Positions 10,133-19,300 are shown, counted from the first letter of the stretch. The stretch: 64,000 nt of DNA from Arcobacter sp. CECT 8983 (GCF_004118855.1 NZ_PDKF01000003.1:1-64000); one strand, 5' to 3'. Made by a program: numbers and translations. Notes: generated by a model not told the origin, from the letters alone.

Positions 10133-10488
10133 TGACTGAAACACTATTTGTTTATGGAACACTTATGCCAAACTGTCCAAATGGACATGTTTTGGAAAAT
10201 ATTGTAGGTAAGTTTGTACCTGCAACAGTAAAAGGTCGTCTTATTGATGCTGGATGGTCAGCTTCAATGGGATATCCAGGAATAAGATTAGATGCAGGGA
10301 ATGACACAATTCACGGGTATCTATTTTATTCATCAAATTTAATAGATAATTGGGATTATTTAGATGAGTTTGAAGGACAAGAGTTTGAAAGAACTCCTGT
10401 AACAGTTGAGAGATATGATGAATTTGAAGTTGATACTTTTATTTATACTCTTAAGCAAGAAGTTTTAGATATGGAAGAGGACTCTTAG
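10132..10488 (+). CDS. Gamma-glutamylcyclotransferase (AIG2/GGCT-like) family protein
   Basis: A 118-residue protein with the family's FVYGTLM substrate-loop motif at residues 5-11 and the acidic segment LDEFEGQEFER (about 77-87), where the catalytic glutamate of GGCT enzymes lies. Family members cleave gamma-glutamyl-amino acids or gamma-glutamylamines to 5-oxoproline. The start overlaps the arsR stop by one base and a terminator-like hairpin follows, so it belongs to the arsR transcript. A thiol or gamma-glutamyl metabolism gene under arsenic control is unusual, and its substrate here is not known. Confidence 0.8.
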   Translation: MTETLFVYGTLMPNCPNGHVLENIVGKFVPATVKGRLIDAGWSASMGYPGIRLDAGNDTIHGYLFYSSNLIDNWDYLDEFEGQEFERTPVTVERYDEFEVDTFIYTLKQEVLDMEEDS

Positions 10489-10502
10489 GAGTTCTTTTTT
10501 TT
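10475..10502 (+). terminator. Putative terminator/attenuator between the GGCT gene and arsB
   Basis: The stem pairs AAGA and ACTC with GAGT and TCTT, with a two-base bulge and a four-base loop. It overlaps the TAG stop and runs into about eight T. It suggests that arsR-GGCT ends here and arsB uses its own promoter. Confidence 0.5.
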
Positions 10503-10511
10503 GATATTTTA

Positions 10512-10531
10512 ACATCAAGATATCTTGATGT
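10512..10531. promoter_or_regulatory. ArsR-type operator upstream of arsB
   Basis: A perfect 20-bp palindrome (arms ACATCAAGAT and complement) lies 25 bp before the arsB start. It contains ATCAA-N6-TTGAT, as does the site before arsR, and further TTGAT half-sites lie at 10501 and 10533. Confidence 0.78.
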
Positions 10532-10555
10532 ATTGATTTTAATATAGGAAAAATT

Positions 10556-11809
10556 ATGATATTAGCTAGTTCAATTTTTTTGATTACTTTAATATTTGTT
10601 ATTTGGCAACCAAAGGGTTTACAAATAGGAACAACAGCTGTTATAGGAGCAATAGTTGCACTAATAGCGGGTGTTGTTAGTTTTGAAGATGTATTAGTTG
10701 TAAGTGATATAGTTTGGGATGCAACTTTAGCCTTTATTGGAATTATAATTCTTTCAATGGTTTTAGATGAGATTGGCTTTTTTGAGTGGTGTGCTATTAA
10801 AATGGCGAAACTATCATGTGGAAATGGACATTTAATGTTTGTATATGCTTTGCTTCTTGGAAGTTTTGTTTCTGCACTTTTTGCAAATGATGGGGCAGCA
10901 TTAATCTTAACGCCAATTTTATTAGCAAAAATGAGAATACTAAAATTAAATGCAAAAACAATTTTAGCCTTTTTACTTGCTGGTGGTTTTATTAGTGATT
11001 CTGCTTCTTTACCTTTTGTTTTTTCAAACCTTACAAATATAGTAACAGCTAACTATTTTGATATAGGGTTCTTAGAGTATTTATCTCGTATGTTTGTTCC
11101 TTATGTAGTAAGTACAGTAGTTACTATCTCTTTTTTATGGGCTTTCTTACGAAAAGATATTCCAAGAGAAATAGATGTGAGTTTACTAAAAAATCCAGAT
11201 GAAGTATTAAAAAATAGAACTCTATTTAAATTTTCTTGGGTTTTTCTAGCTTTACTTTTAGTTGGATATTTTGTTGGAGACAATTATGATTTACCAGTTT
11301 CTGTATTTGCTTTAGGTGGTGGGTTGATTTTTTTAGCAATTGCAAGCTACACAAAAAGTGCGAGAGCTTGGCTTACAATTAAAACTGCACCTTGGCAAGT
11401 TGTGTGGTTTAGTATAGGTCTTTATATAGTAGTTTATGGTTTAAAAAATGCAGGTCTTACTGACTACTTAACAACTATTTTACAAGATTTAGTTCAAAGA
11501 GGTGATGTCATTGCTATTTTAGGAACAGGTTTTATCTCTGCTTTTTTAAGTGCTATTATGAATAATATGCCAACGGTTATGATTATGGATATTGCTTTAA
11601 CAGATATTCCTAATCAAACTTTAGCTTATGCAAATATTATTGGATGTAACTTGGGACCTAAAATGACACCATTTGGTTCTTTAGCAACTTTACTATGGCT
11701 TCATGTTTTATCTCAAAAGGGTGTGAAAATTGGTTTTTGGCAATATAGTAAATTTGGTTTAATAGTAACTCCACCTATTTTATTTGTTGTGCTATTAACT
11801 TTAGTATAG
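10556..11809 (+). CDS. arsB: Arsenite efflux permease ArsB
   Basis: A 417-residue polytopic inner-membrane carrier that expels As(III)/Sb(III), driven by the membrane potential or together with an ArsA ATPase (none is seen here). The sequence follows E. coli ArsB closely: the N-terminal IWQPKGL, the segment LFANDGAALILTPI, GFISDSASLP, and FLSAIMNNMPTVM near the C-terminus. ATG 10556 is preceded by AGGAAAAATT. The arsB-type carrier, not Acr3, is used here. Operator and terminator positions suggest a separate ArsR-controlled promoter. Confidence 0.95.
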   Translation: MILASSIFLITLIFVIWQPKGLQIGTTAVIGAIVALIAGVVSFEDVLVVSDIVWDATLAFIGIIILSMVLDEIGFFEWCAIKMAKLSCGNGHLMFVYALLLGSFVSALFANDGAALILTPILLAKMRILKLNAKTILAFLLAGGFISDSASLPFVFSNLTNIVTANYFDIGFLEYLSRMFVPYVVSTVVTISFLWAFLRKDIPREIDVSLLKNPDEVLKNRTLFKFSWVFLALLLVGYFVGDNYDLPVSVFALGGGLIFLAIASYTKSARAWLTIKTAPWQVVWFSIGLYIVVYGLKNAGLTDYLTTILQDLVQRGDVIAILGTGFISAFLSAIMNNMPTVMIMDIALTDIPNQTLAYANIIGCNLGPKMTPFGSLATLLWLHVLSQKGVKIGFWQYSKFGLIVTPPILFVVLLTLV

Positions 11810-11843
11810 AGTAGTTTAGTTTTATGTGAATAGAGATTTTATT

Positions 11844-12051
11844 GTAGTTTATTTTTACTAGAGCTTCACTTTGGGTACCCCAACATCAAAGATGTTGGCC
11901 CTAAAGTTCCAGAATCGTTCAAATAAACTTAATAAAATCTTTTGTGAGTAAGATGTTTTAAACTATTTGTTTGAATGTTTCTGCAACCAAAGGGTCAGAA
12001 TTTTAATTCTGGGGTACCCTTGGTGAAGCCATAATGAGAACAAGTAGTTTA
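11844..12051. repeat. Inverted-repeat element with two internal hairpins between arsB and arsC
   Basis: Two related segments of about 65 bp face each other (about 11861-11930 and the complement of about 11970-12030). Each carries CTTCAC, a GGGTACCC block, a hairpin (11868-11907 and 11986-12024) and then a similar TTCAAA-rich tail. Only the hairpin tips differ, and they do so in a compensating way. The 8-bp word GTAGTTTA lies at both edges (11844-11851 and 12044-12051), and a third copy is at 11811. The whole could fold into one long stem. It may be a MITE-like relic or a processing/terminator structure; no coding potential was seen. Confidence 0.65.
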
Positions 12052-12076
12052 GAACATATAAATAAAAGGAATAAAG

Positions 12077-12481
12077 ATGGATAAAAAAGTATTAATTTTA
12101 TGTACAGGAAATTCTTGCAGAAGTATTATTGCTGAAGCATTAATAAATGCAAAGTTAGATGGTGTAAGTTCAGATTCATCTGGGGTAAAAGCAAGTGGAA
12201 GAGTTAATCCAAATGCACAAAAACTATTAGAGCAAAAAGGTATCTGGAAAGAGGAATATCATTCAAAAACTATTGATAAGGTTTTAGACAATGAGTATGA
12301 TTTAGTAGTAACTGTTTGTGACCATGCAAATGAGACTTGCCCAATGTTCCCAAATGCAACTAAAATTATTCATGTTGGCTTTGAAGATCCAGATGGAAAA
12401 GATTTTGATGCATTTCTTAAAACATATGAAGAGATTGAAACTGAATTATTACCAAAAGTTAAAGAGGCTTTAGGTTTATAA
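12077..12481 (+). CDS. arsC: Arsenate reductase, thioredoxin-coupled (LMW-phosphatase fold)
   Basis: Reduces arsenate to arsenite so that ArsB can export it. The 134-residue protein has the P-loop CTGNSCRS near the N-terminus (CX5R) with the nucleophilic cysteine, plus the resolving pair in VCDHANETCP. This three-cysteine arrangement is that of the S. aureus/B. subtilis thioredoxin-linked class, not the glutaredoxin-linked E. coli class. AAAGGA precedes ATG 12077. The next gene starts one base after the stop, so arsC, the permease and the small thioredoxin probably form one unit. Confidence 0.95.
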   Translation: MDKKVLILCTGNSCRSIIAEALINAKLDGVSSDSSGVKASGRVNPNAQKLLEQKGIWKEEYHSKTIDKVLDNEYDLVVTVCDHANETCPMFPNATKIIHVGFEDPDGKDFDAFLKTYEEIETELLPKVKEALGL

Positions 12482-12482
12482 G

Positions 12483-13445
12483 ATGTTTTTTTATTGGGAA
12501 AAATTTGTAGATTTTTTGGTTTATGATTCATTGGGTCTTACAAAAGGAGAGCATTTAGCCGATGCACTTCATTTTTTCATTTATGATACAGTAAAGATAT
12601 TTATTCTTTTAGTGACTATTATTTATATTGTTAGCTTTTTAAGAAGCTATTTTCCTGTTGAGAAAATAAGAGATTATCTAAGTGGAAAACATAAACTAAT
12701 AGGTCATGTATTTGCTTCATTTTTTGGAATGTTGACTCCTTTTTGTTCTTGTAGTGCAATTCCACTTTTTTTAGGGTTTTTACAAGCAAGAATTCCTTTA
12801 GGCGTAACTTTTTCTTACCTTATTTCAGCACCACTTAGTGATGCGGTTGTTATTGCACTTTTGTTTTCTCTTTTTGGAGTTAAGATTACTCTTCTTTATA
12901 TTGGTACAGTAATTCTTTTAGCAATAATTGCAGGTCTATTAATAGGAAGTTTAAATTTAGAAAAAGAGGTTTTAATAGATGTAAAACCAGTTGAGTCTTG
13001 TTGTGGTAATACAAATGAAGAGAGTCAAAGTTTACAAAGTAGAGCAAAAGAAGCTTGGGCAGCTAGTACGGACATCTTTAAAAAGATTTATATTTATGTA
13101 ATAATAGGTATAGGAATTGGAGCATTTATCCATGGATATGTTCCAGCAGAAACTATTGTAAAGTATGCAAGCGGAGATGCTTGGTGGGCACCACTTATGG
13201 GTGTAATCATGGGAATACCTATGTATTCTAGTGCAGCAGGAATGTTACCTCTTATTGAAGTTCTTACTTCAAAGGGAATGTTACTTGGAACGGCTCTTTC
13301 ATTTATGATGGCAGTTGTTGCACTTAGTCTTCCAGAAGCATTGATTTTAAAAAGAGTATTGTCAATGAAGCTTATTTCAATATTTTTTTCAACTGTAGGT
13401 GCGGCAATATTTATAGTTGGAGTTGTTTTCAACTCTATTTTATAA
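12483..13445 (+). CDS. DUF318-family permease (ArsP-like)
   Basis: A 320-residue membrane protein of the PF03773 permease family with about eight hydrophobic segments. The family-typical PFCSCSAIPLF lies near residue 80, and a second CC pair (SCCGN) sits in the central cytoplasmic-looking loop. In Campylobacter a member of this family, ArsP, exports trivalent organoarsenicals. Its position directly behind arsC and before a CTKC mini-thioredoxin supports a metalloid or thiol-linked transport role, but the substrate cannot be read from the sequence. Confidence 0.8.
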   Translation: MFFYWEKFVDFLVYDSLGLTKGEHLADALHFFIYDTVKIFILLVTIIYIVSFLRSYFPVEKIRDYLSGKHKLIGHVFASFFGMLTPFCSCSAIPLFLGFLQARIPLGVTFSYLISAPLSDAVVIALLFSLFGVKITLLYIGTVILLAIIAGLLIGSLNLEKEVLIDVKPVESCCGNTNEESQSLQSRAKEAWAASTDIFKKIYIYVIIGIGIGAFIHGYVPAETIVKYASGDAWWAPLMGVIMGIPMYSSAAGMLPLIEVLTSKGMLLGTALSFMMAVVALSLPEALILKRVLSMKLISIFFSTVGAAIFIVGVVFNSIL

Positions 13446-13473
13446 AAAAGGTTATCTTTAAAAAGGAGAAAAA

Positions 13474-13704
13474 ATGAAAATTGAAATTTTAGGTACAGGT
13501 TGTACAAAATGTGAAGCATTGCTTCAAAATGTAAAACAAGCAGTTGCAGATGAAAAAATATTTGCACAAATAGAAAAAGTAGATGACCCAATCAAAATTA
13601 TGGAATATCAAGTTTTATCAACACCAGCATTAGTAGTAAATGGAACTGTTAAAAGTAGTGGAAAATTATTAAATAAAGAAGAAGTAAAAGAGTTTTTAAA
13701 ATAG
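13474..13704 (+). CDS. Small thioredoxin-family (redox-active disulfide) protein
   Basis: A 76-residue protein of the single-domain mini-thioredoxin type. It has the active site CTKC at residues 10-13, just after the first strand, and a cis-proline region STPALVVNG. AAAAAGGAGA gives a strong Shine-Dalgarno sequence before ATG 13474, 28 bases after the permease stop. Such proteins are often paired with DUF318 permeases. It might reduce ArsC or the permease's cysteines; that is inferred from the neighbours only. Confidence 0.85.
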   Translation: MKIEILGTGCTKCEALLQNVKQAVADEKIFAQIEKVDDPIKIMEYQVLSTPALVVNGTVKSSGKLLNKEEVKEFLK

Positions 13705-13763
13705 CAATTGTAACTTTCACTAGAATTTAGATATAGTTTCACAAAAATTATAAAGATAATATA

Positions 13764-14651
13764 TTGAGTGAAAATAGATTAGGGCAAATTTATGCCATAT
13801 TAGCATTTTTATTTTGGGGTGGTTTAGCCCCAATTTATTTTAAACAAGTTGCAAGTGTAGATGCTTTTGAAATTCTTATTTATAGAATACTTTTTTCTTT
13901 TTTTACACTTTTACCTTTTTTCTTTTTTAAAAAAGAGTTACAATCTCTTTTATTATCAATAAAAGATCTAAGAACAATAAAATATCTATTTTTTTCAACT
14001 TTTGTAATCTCATTAAATTGGCTGACTTTTATTTGGGCAATTACAAATGATAGAATATTAGAGGCTTCATTGGGATATTATATAAATCCTTTAGTAAATG
14101 TAGGACTTGGGTTTTTGATTTTTAATGAAAGAATAACAAGAAAGCAGTCTCTTGCAATTTCAATTGCTATTATAGCTGTTTTTTATCAGCTTTTTTCCCT
14201 TGGATATTTACCAATTGTTTCTTTGATACTTGCTTTTTCTTTTAGTTTTTATGGTGTTCTTAGAAAAAAAATAGATGTTGGTTCTATTACAGGACTTTTT
14301 ATTGAAGTAATTATTCTTTTACCTTTTGCTTTAGGATATCTGTTTTATTTATATCACTATGATGTGGTGGCTTTTTTTGAGTCAACTTCTTTTTATACTT
14401 CATTTATGCTTGCTCTTAGTGGTTTAGTTACTGTTATTCCTCTTTTATTATTTAATGGTGCAGCAAGAAGAATGAAACTTATTACTTTAGGTTTTTTTCA
14501 ATATTTAGCACCTACAGTTTCATTTTTTATTGCAATTTTTCTTTACAATGAGGAGTTTAACTTCGATAAATTAGTAACTTTTGTGCTAATTTGGATAGCT
14601 TTAATTATTTTTTCATCTGATTCTATAAAAAGAATTCTATTTAATAAATAG
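13764..14651 (+). CDS. rarD: RarD-like EamA/DMT-superfamily transporter
   Basis: A 295-residue protein with ten hydrophobic segments and the RarD pattern: LAFLFWGGLAPIYFK at the N-terminus, LNWLTFIWAI and LGYYINPLVNV in the middle, and a second EamA half ending with QYLAPTVSF. Start TTG 13764 is needed to place the first helix correctly; no good ATG exists and the ribosome site is weak. RarD proteins were named for chloramphenicol sensitivity, but their real substrate is unknown. It appears to have its own promoter and is not clearly part of the arsenic unit. Confidence 0.85.
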   Translation: MSENRLGQIYAILAFLFWGGLAPIYFKQVASVDAFEILIYRILFSFFTLLPFFFFKKELQSLLLSIKDLRTIKYLFFSTFVISLNWLTFIWAITNDRILEASLGYYINPLVNVGLGFLIFNERITRKQSLAISIAIIAVFYQLFSLGYLPIVSLILAFSFSFYGVLRKKIDVGSITGLFIEVIILLPFALGYLFYLYHYDVVAFFESTSFYTSFMLALSGLVTVIPLLLFNGAARRMKLITLGFFQYLAPTVSFFIAIFLYNEEFNFDKLVTFVLIWIALIIFSSDSIKRILFNK

Positions 14652-14658
14652 GCATAAC

Positions 14659-14693
14659 ATTAAAAGTAAAGAGTTTAACTCTTTACTTTTAAT
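14659..14693. promoter_or_regulatory. Large palindrome 1 (rarD terminator and/or operator of the MerR-type gene)
   Basis: Two perfect 17-bp arms (ATTAAAAGTAAAGAGTT and complement) surround a single central base. It could end rarD transcription, but it also overlaps a possible -35 box (14682-14687) of the following regulator, and a near-copy lies 38 bp further on. Confidence 0.7.
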
Positions 14694-14710
14694 TTAAATT
14701 TCTTTATACT
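14682..14710 (+). promoter_or_regulatory. Candidate promoter of the MerR-type regulator operon
   Basis: TATACT at 14705-14710 lies 17 bases after TTTACT at 14682-14687. The two boxes sit in and between the paired palindromes, which would place repressor sites on the -35 box and just past the start point. Confidence 0.45.
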
Positions 14711-14713
14711 TTC

Positions 14714-14742
14714 AAAAGTGAAGAGTTAAACTCTTTACTTTT
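14714..14742. promoter_or_regulatory. Large palindrome 2, ending at the ribosome binding site
   Basis: Two 14-bp arms with one mismatch repeat the core of palindrome 1 (AAAAGTRAAGAGTT). Its right arm ends just before the AGGAG of the regulator gene, so it could act as DNA operator or as an RNA hairpin next to the ribosome site. Confidence 0.65.
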
Positions 14743-14752
14743 AGGAGTAAAT

Positions 14753-15391
14753 ATGAAAATTATAAATGGAAAAATGTTTTATAAAATGAGTGAACTTGTA
14801 GAACAAGTAGAACTTAGTAATCATACAATTGCCTTTTATTATAAAAAAGGACTACTTCCAAATACAGTTAATACTTCAAAAAATATGAAGTATTACCCAG
14901 AAATCACAGTTACCGTTTTAAATTTGATTAAATATTTCAAAGATAATTTGAATTTTTCTATTGATTATATAAAAGAGTTATTTGATTATTATAGAATTGA
15001 TTTTGACGATAGAGCTGAACTTATTTTACAATCTATTCAGATGTTATCTAGTGAAATTAAAAATCCTATTTCAAAAAAGGATTTAGACAAACAGATTGTA
15101 GAAGAAGCAATTGAGCTGGACTTAGTTGATGATAAAGATATCTATTTTAAAACAGAATTAGAAGTTTTAAAAGTTTACGAAGAACTTAGAAGCTATGAAG
15201 TTGCAAGTGAACTTATAAAAGAGTATGTAACTACTAGTAAAAAACTAGCTTTACTTGAAAGAGAACTGAGTTCAAAAGTTTTAGAAAAAACAGGTTTTTT
15301 ACCAGAGGTTTTAATTCTTAATATTTTAAATTCATTTAAACCATACATTTTTAATAGACACACGATTATTGAGTTTAAAAAGGAAAGCTAA
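14753..15391 (+). CDS. MerR-like transcriptional regulator
   Basis: A 212-residue protein whose first 70 residues match the MerR winged-helix: YKMSELVEQVELSNHTIAFYYKKGLLP, then a tyrosine-rich wing. The rest is helical and has no recognised ligand domain or cysteine cluster. ATG 14753 follows AGGAG. It overlaps the next gene by one base (TAATG). Two large palindromes around its promoter suggest autoregulation. The following amidohydrolase and lipid-acylation fusion are the likely targets; its signal is unknown. Confidence 0.75.
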   Translation: MKIINGKMFYKMSELVEQVELSNHTIAFYYKKGLLPNTVNTSKNMKYYPEITVTVLNLIKYFKDNLNFSIDYIKELFDYYRIDFDDRAELILQSIQMLSSEIKNPISKKDLDKQIVEEAIELDLVDDKDIYFKTELEVLKVYEELRSYEVASELIKEYVTTSKKLALLERELSSKVLEKTGFLPEVLILNILNSFKPYIFNRHTIIEFKKES

Positions 15392-16389
15392 TGGAAACTA
15401 TCGACTTTCATGCACATTTATTGAATCCAAATGTATCTTTTTCAAGAGTTTATGACAAAGTAGCTATTTCACTTTTTGCAAAAAAACTTGGAGTTGAAAA
15501 AGATGATTTATTAAATAGAAAATATGACGCCTTTGTTGATGCTTTTATAAATAATATAAAAACATCAAAATATGTTAAAAAGTCTGTTGTACTTCCTGTG
15601 GATGCAAAAGTTGATAGTAAGGGAAGAGAAATATCAAGGGATAAAACTGTTTGCTCATCAAATGATGATGTTTTAAAAGAATACAAAAGATATCCAAAAG
15701 AAGTGATACCTTTTTTCTCTGTAAATCCAAATAGATTAGATGCTTTAGATTTACTTGATGAGTATTTTGAATCAGGATTTAAAGGGGCTAAATTTTTACA
15801 AAATTATTGGGATATAGATATTACAGATGAAAAGTATATTCCATATTTTGAAAAGATTAAAAAATATAATTTACCTATAATCATCCATACAGGAAGTGAA
15901 CATGCGATTGAATCAAATCCTATGTATGAAAAAGTAGAAGTTGCAAATATGGCAATAGAAGTAGGGTGTAAAGTTGTACTTGCACATTTTGGTGTAAACT
16001 CTATAATGGAGCATAGACCAACAAAAATTTTAAACAATTTTTCTTTTGATAATAAAAAGTTTGGAGATGACTATTTTAAAACAATAGAATATTTAGAAAG
16101 TCATGAAAATGTATATGCAGATTTATCTGCTATGGTGATGAATTTTAGATCAAAGATTATAAAAGATTTAGCCAAAAATCAAAGTCAAATTCATAATAAA
16201 CTTCTTTTTGGTACAGATTATCCTGTTCCTTTTTCTCCTATGTTTTCATATCATACCTTAGGATTAAAAAAGAGAAGAAAGTTAGAAAAAGTTGAAAATC
16301 CACTTGATAGAAATATCGAGTTTTTTAATGAATATTTTAAAGAAGATTCTTTAATTTATACAAATTGGCAGAAATTAATAAAGGAATAA
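15391..16389 (+). CDS. Amidohydrolase-2 (ACMSD-like) family metal hydrolase
   Basis: A 332-residue TIM-barrel protein of PF04909. The N-terminal metal ligands are in DFHAHL, a lysine is in FKGAKFLQ, further histidines are in IIIHTGSEH and VLAHFG, and the final aspartate is in FGTDYPVPF. This set is that of metal-dependent hydrolases or decarboxylases. It starts within the stop of the MerR-like gene, and the giant fusion begins three bases after it, so the three are one operon. The substrate is not known; the partner suggests something derived from lipids or fatty acids, which is inference. Confidence 0.8.
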   Translation: METIDFHAHLLNPNVSFSRVYDKVAISLFAKKLGVEKDDLLNRKYDAFVDAFINNIKTSKYVKKSVVLPVDAKVDSKGREISRDKTVCSSNDDVLKEYKRYPKEVIPFFSVNPNRLDALDLLDEYFESGFKGAKFLQNYWDIDITDEKYIPYFEKIKKYNLPIIIHTGSEHAIESNPMYEKVEVANMAIEVGCKVVLAHFGVNSIMEHRPTKILNNFSFDNKKFGDDYFKTIEYLESHENVYADLSAMVMNFRSKIIKDLAKNQSQIHNKLLFGTDYPVPFSPMFSYHTLGLKKRRKLEKVENPLDRNIEFFNEYFKEDSLIYTNWQKLIKE

Positions 16390-16392
16390 AAA

Positions 16393-19300
16393 ATGGAAAG
16401 GTTATCGAGTAATTTATTAATCATAAAACTATCATTTTTATGTGTTGTTTTTTGTAATGTTATTGTTGATGTGGCACATAAAGTACTTTTACAAAATATT
16501 GCATTTAAGATTTTTGATGGAAGTGAACAAGTTGTTTGGATATCTATTATAAATGCAATGATAATTATTCCTTTTTTACTTCTTTTTACTTTAAGTGGGT
16601 ATCTATCTGATAAATATAATAAAAAAGATATCTTAGTTTATGGAGCTGTTTCTTCTTTTTGTTTATCTGTGCTTATGGTGTTTTCTTATTTAAGTGGAAG
16701 TTTTTATTTGGCTATGTTAAACCTAATATTATTAGCTATTCAAAGTGCAATTTATTCTCCTGCTAAATTTGGTCTTATTATTAATATCTGGGGAAAGAAA
16801 AATTTAGCAAAAGGAAATGCTAGTTTACAAGCAGTTTCTATTATAGCAATCTTATTTTCCCTAGCAAGTGGTTCTTTTATTTTTGAGTCTTTTTATAATA
16901 CAAATAATTTAAGCTTATTAAGTACAAAAGAAGATTTACTTGATGCAATTTTACCCTTGACTTATTATATTGTGCCAGTTGCATTTTTAGAAATGTTATT
17001 ATCTTTAATAGTTTTAAAAAGAGTAAAAACAATATATGTAAAAAATGAGGAATTAGAATTAAATAGAAAAGAGTTTTTTCAAGGTAAACTTTTAAAGAGA
17101 AATATTAAAACAATTTTTGATAATAATATTATATTTTTATCTGTAGTTGGTTTATCAGTTTTTTGGGGTGTTTCTCAAGGGTTGATGGCAGTTTTTCCTT
17201 CTTTTGCAAAAGAGTATTTACAAATAGAGGATGTTTTTGTAATAAATGCAGTTATCGCTTCTTCGGGAATTGGTATTGCAATTGGATCAATTTTTTATTC
17301 AAAAATATCAAAACATTATATAGAAATTGGCACTATTCCTTTATCTGCAATTGGAATGACTTTTATGATTTACTTATCAACAGAAGTTTCTAGTGTCTTT
17401 TTATTGGGAATTTGTTTTTTAGTTTTTGGTATTTTTGGTGGATTATTTGTAGTGCCATTAAACTCTTTAATACAATTTAATGCTAAGAAAAAAAATCTAG
17501 GAACAATTTTAGCTGGAAATAATTGGTTTCATTCTTTGGCTATGTTTTTAATGTTATGTCTTACAACTTTTGTATCTTTGAATAATTTAGATCCTTTAAA
17601 TACAATATATTTAATTTTATTAATCACAATAGTTGGAATGTTTTATACAATATTTAAACTTCCCCAATCTCTTATTTTACTTTTCATGAAGTTTGTTGTT
17701 GGTTTAAAATATAAATTAGAAGTGCATGGAGTAAAAAATATCCCTTCTACTGGTGGCGTACTTCTTTTAGGTAATCATGTATCTTGGATAGATTGGGCCG
17801 TTATTTTAATGAGTAGTCCTAGACAAATAAAGTTTGTAATGCATAAACCAATATATGAAAAATGGTATCTAAATTGGATTTTGAGACTATTTAAAGCTAT
17901 ACCTATTTCAAATGCATCAAGTAAAGACACAATAAAAACAATTGCAAAGGAGCTTGATTTAGGTAATGTTGTTGTTCTTTTCCCTGAAGGTGGTATAACT
18001 AGAAATGGGCATTTAGGAGAGTTTAAGAGGGGATTTGAACTTATTTTGAAACAAACTAAAGAAGATATCCCTGTAATTGCCTTTTATATTAGAGGTTTAT
18101 GGGAATCTTTATTTAGTAGAGCTAATGAAAAGTATAAAAGAAGTAAAAGAACAAATAGTGTTACAGTCTCTTTTTCAAAGCTTATTAAAAAGCAAAATGC
18201 AAATGCAGTTTTTGTAAAACAAATAGTAAAAACTTTATCAACTGAATCTTGGAGAATGCATACTGAAAATATGGATACTATTCCTGAACTTGTTTTTGAT
18301 AGACTAAAACAAATAAAAAGTAATATGATTTATGCAGATACGACAGGAGTAGAGTTATCTGGATATAAGTTCTTAACAGCTTCAATTCTTTTTAAAGATT
18401 TACTAAAAGATAAAATAAAAGGAGAGAATATAGGACTTTTATTCCCTTCAAGTGCAGGGGGAGCTTTTTTTAATACTTCAGTTTTAATGTTAGGTAAAAC
18501 TGCTGTAAATTTAAACTTTACTGCTTCTATGAATACTTTAAAATTATCAGTAAAAAATGCAGAAATAAAAACAATAATTACATCAAAAAAATTTATTAAA
18601 AAGTTAAAAGAAAAAGGCATAGCCATTGATGAGGTTTTAAAAACTTCTCAAGTTTTATATGTAGAGGATTTAAAAGCCCAAATTACTAAAGCAAAAAGTT
18701 TAACAACTTTATTAAGTGTTATTTTACTTCCTACTTTTATTTTAAAAAACTTACATATTAAAAAACAAGATAAAGATTCAACGGCGGTAATATTATTTAG
18801 TAGTGGAAGTGAAGGTATTCCAAAAGGAATAGAACTTAGTCATAAAAATGTAGTTGGAAACTGTCAGCAAATAGCAGCAATAATTAATGTAAATGAAGAT
18901 GATATTTTTGTAGGTTCACTTCCATTTTTTCATGCTTTTGGAACTGTAGTTACTTTATTTATGCCAATAATTGAAGGAATTGGATGTGTTGCACATCCTG
19001 ATCCAACAGATGGCTTTGCAATAGGTAAATTAGTTGAAAAATATAAAGCAACAATTATGTTAGGTACTTCTACATTTTTTAGACTTTATACTAAAAATCC
19101 AAAGGTACAAAAAAAGATGTTTGAGAGTTTAAGGCTAGTTGTTGCAGGAGCTGAAAAATTATCTCAAAAAGTAAGAGAGGATTTTAAAGTAAAATTTGAT
19201 AAAGAGATTTTAGAAGGTTATGGAGTAACAGAAACTACTCCTGTAGCTTGTTGTAACTTACCTAATGTAAAGACTTTTGATGGAGTTCAAATAGGAAATA

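Noticed and set aside
11884-11897. ArsR operator within the inverted-repeat element (ACATCAA...GATGT)
   Set aside because: The spacing differs from the two true operators (AAA instead of six bases between half-sites), and the word forms a hairpin stem that is replaced by a different one in the sister copy.
13094-13591. Minus-strand ORF of 165 codons across the permease and thioredoxin genes
   Set aside because: It is antisense to two well-recognised genes, has no family features, and its composition mirrors the complement of membrane-helix codons.
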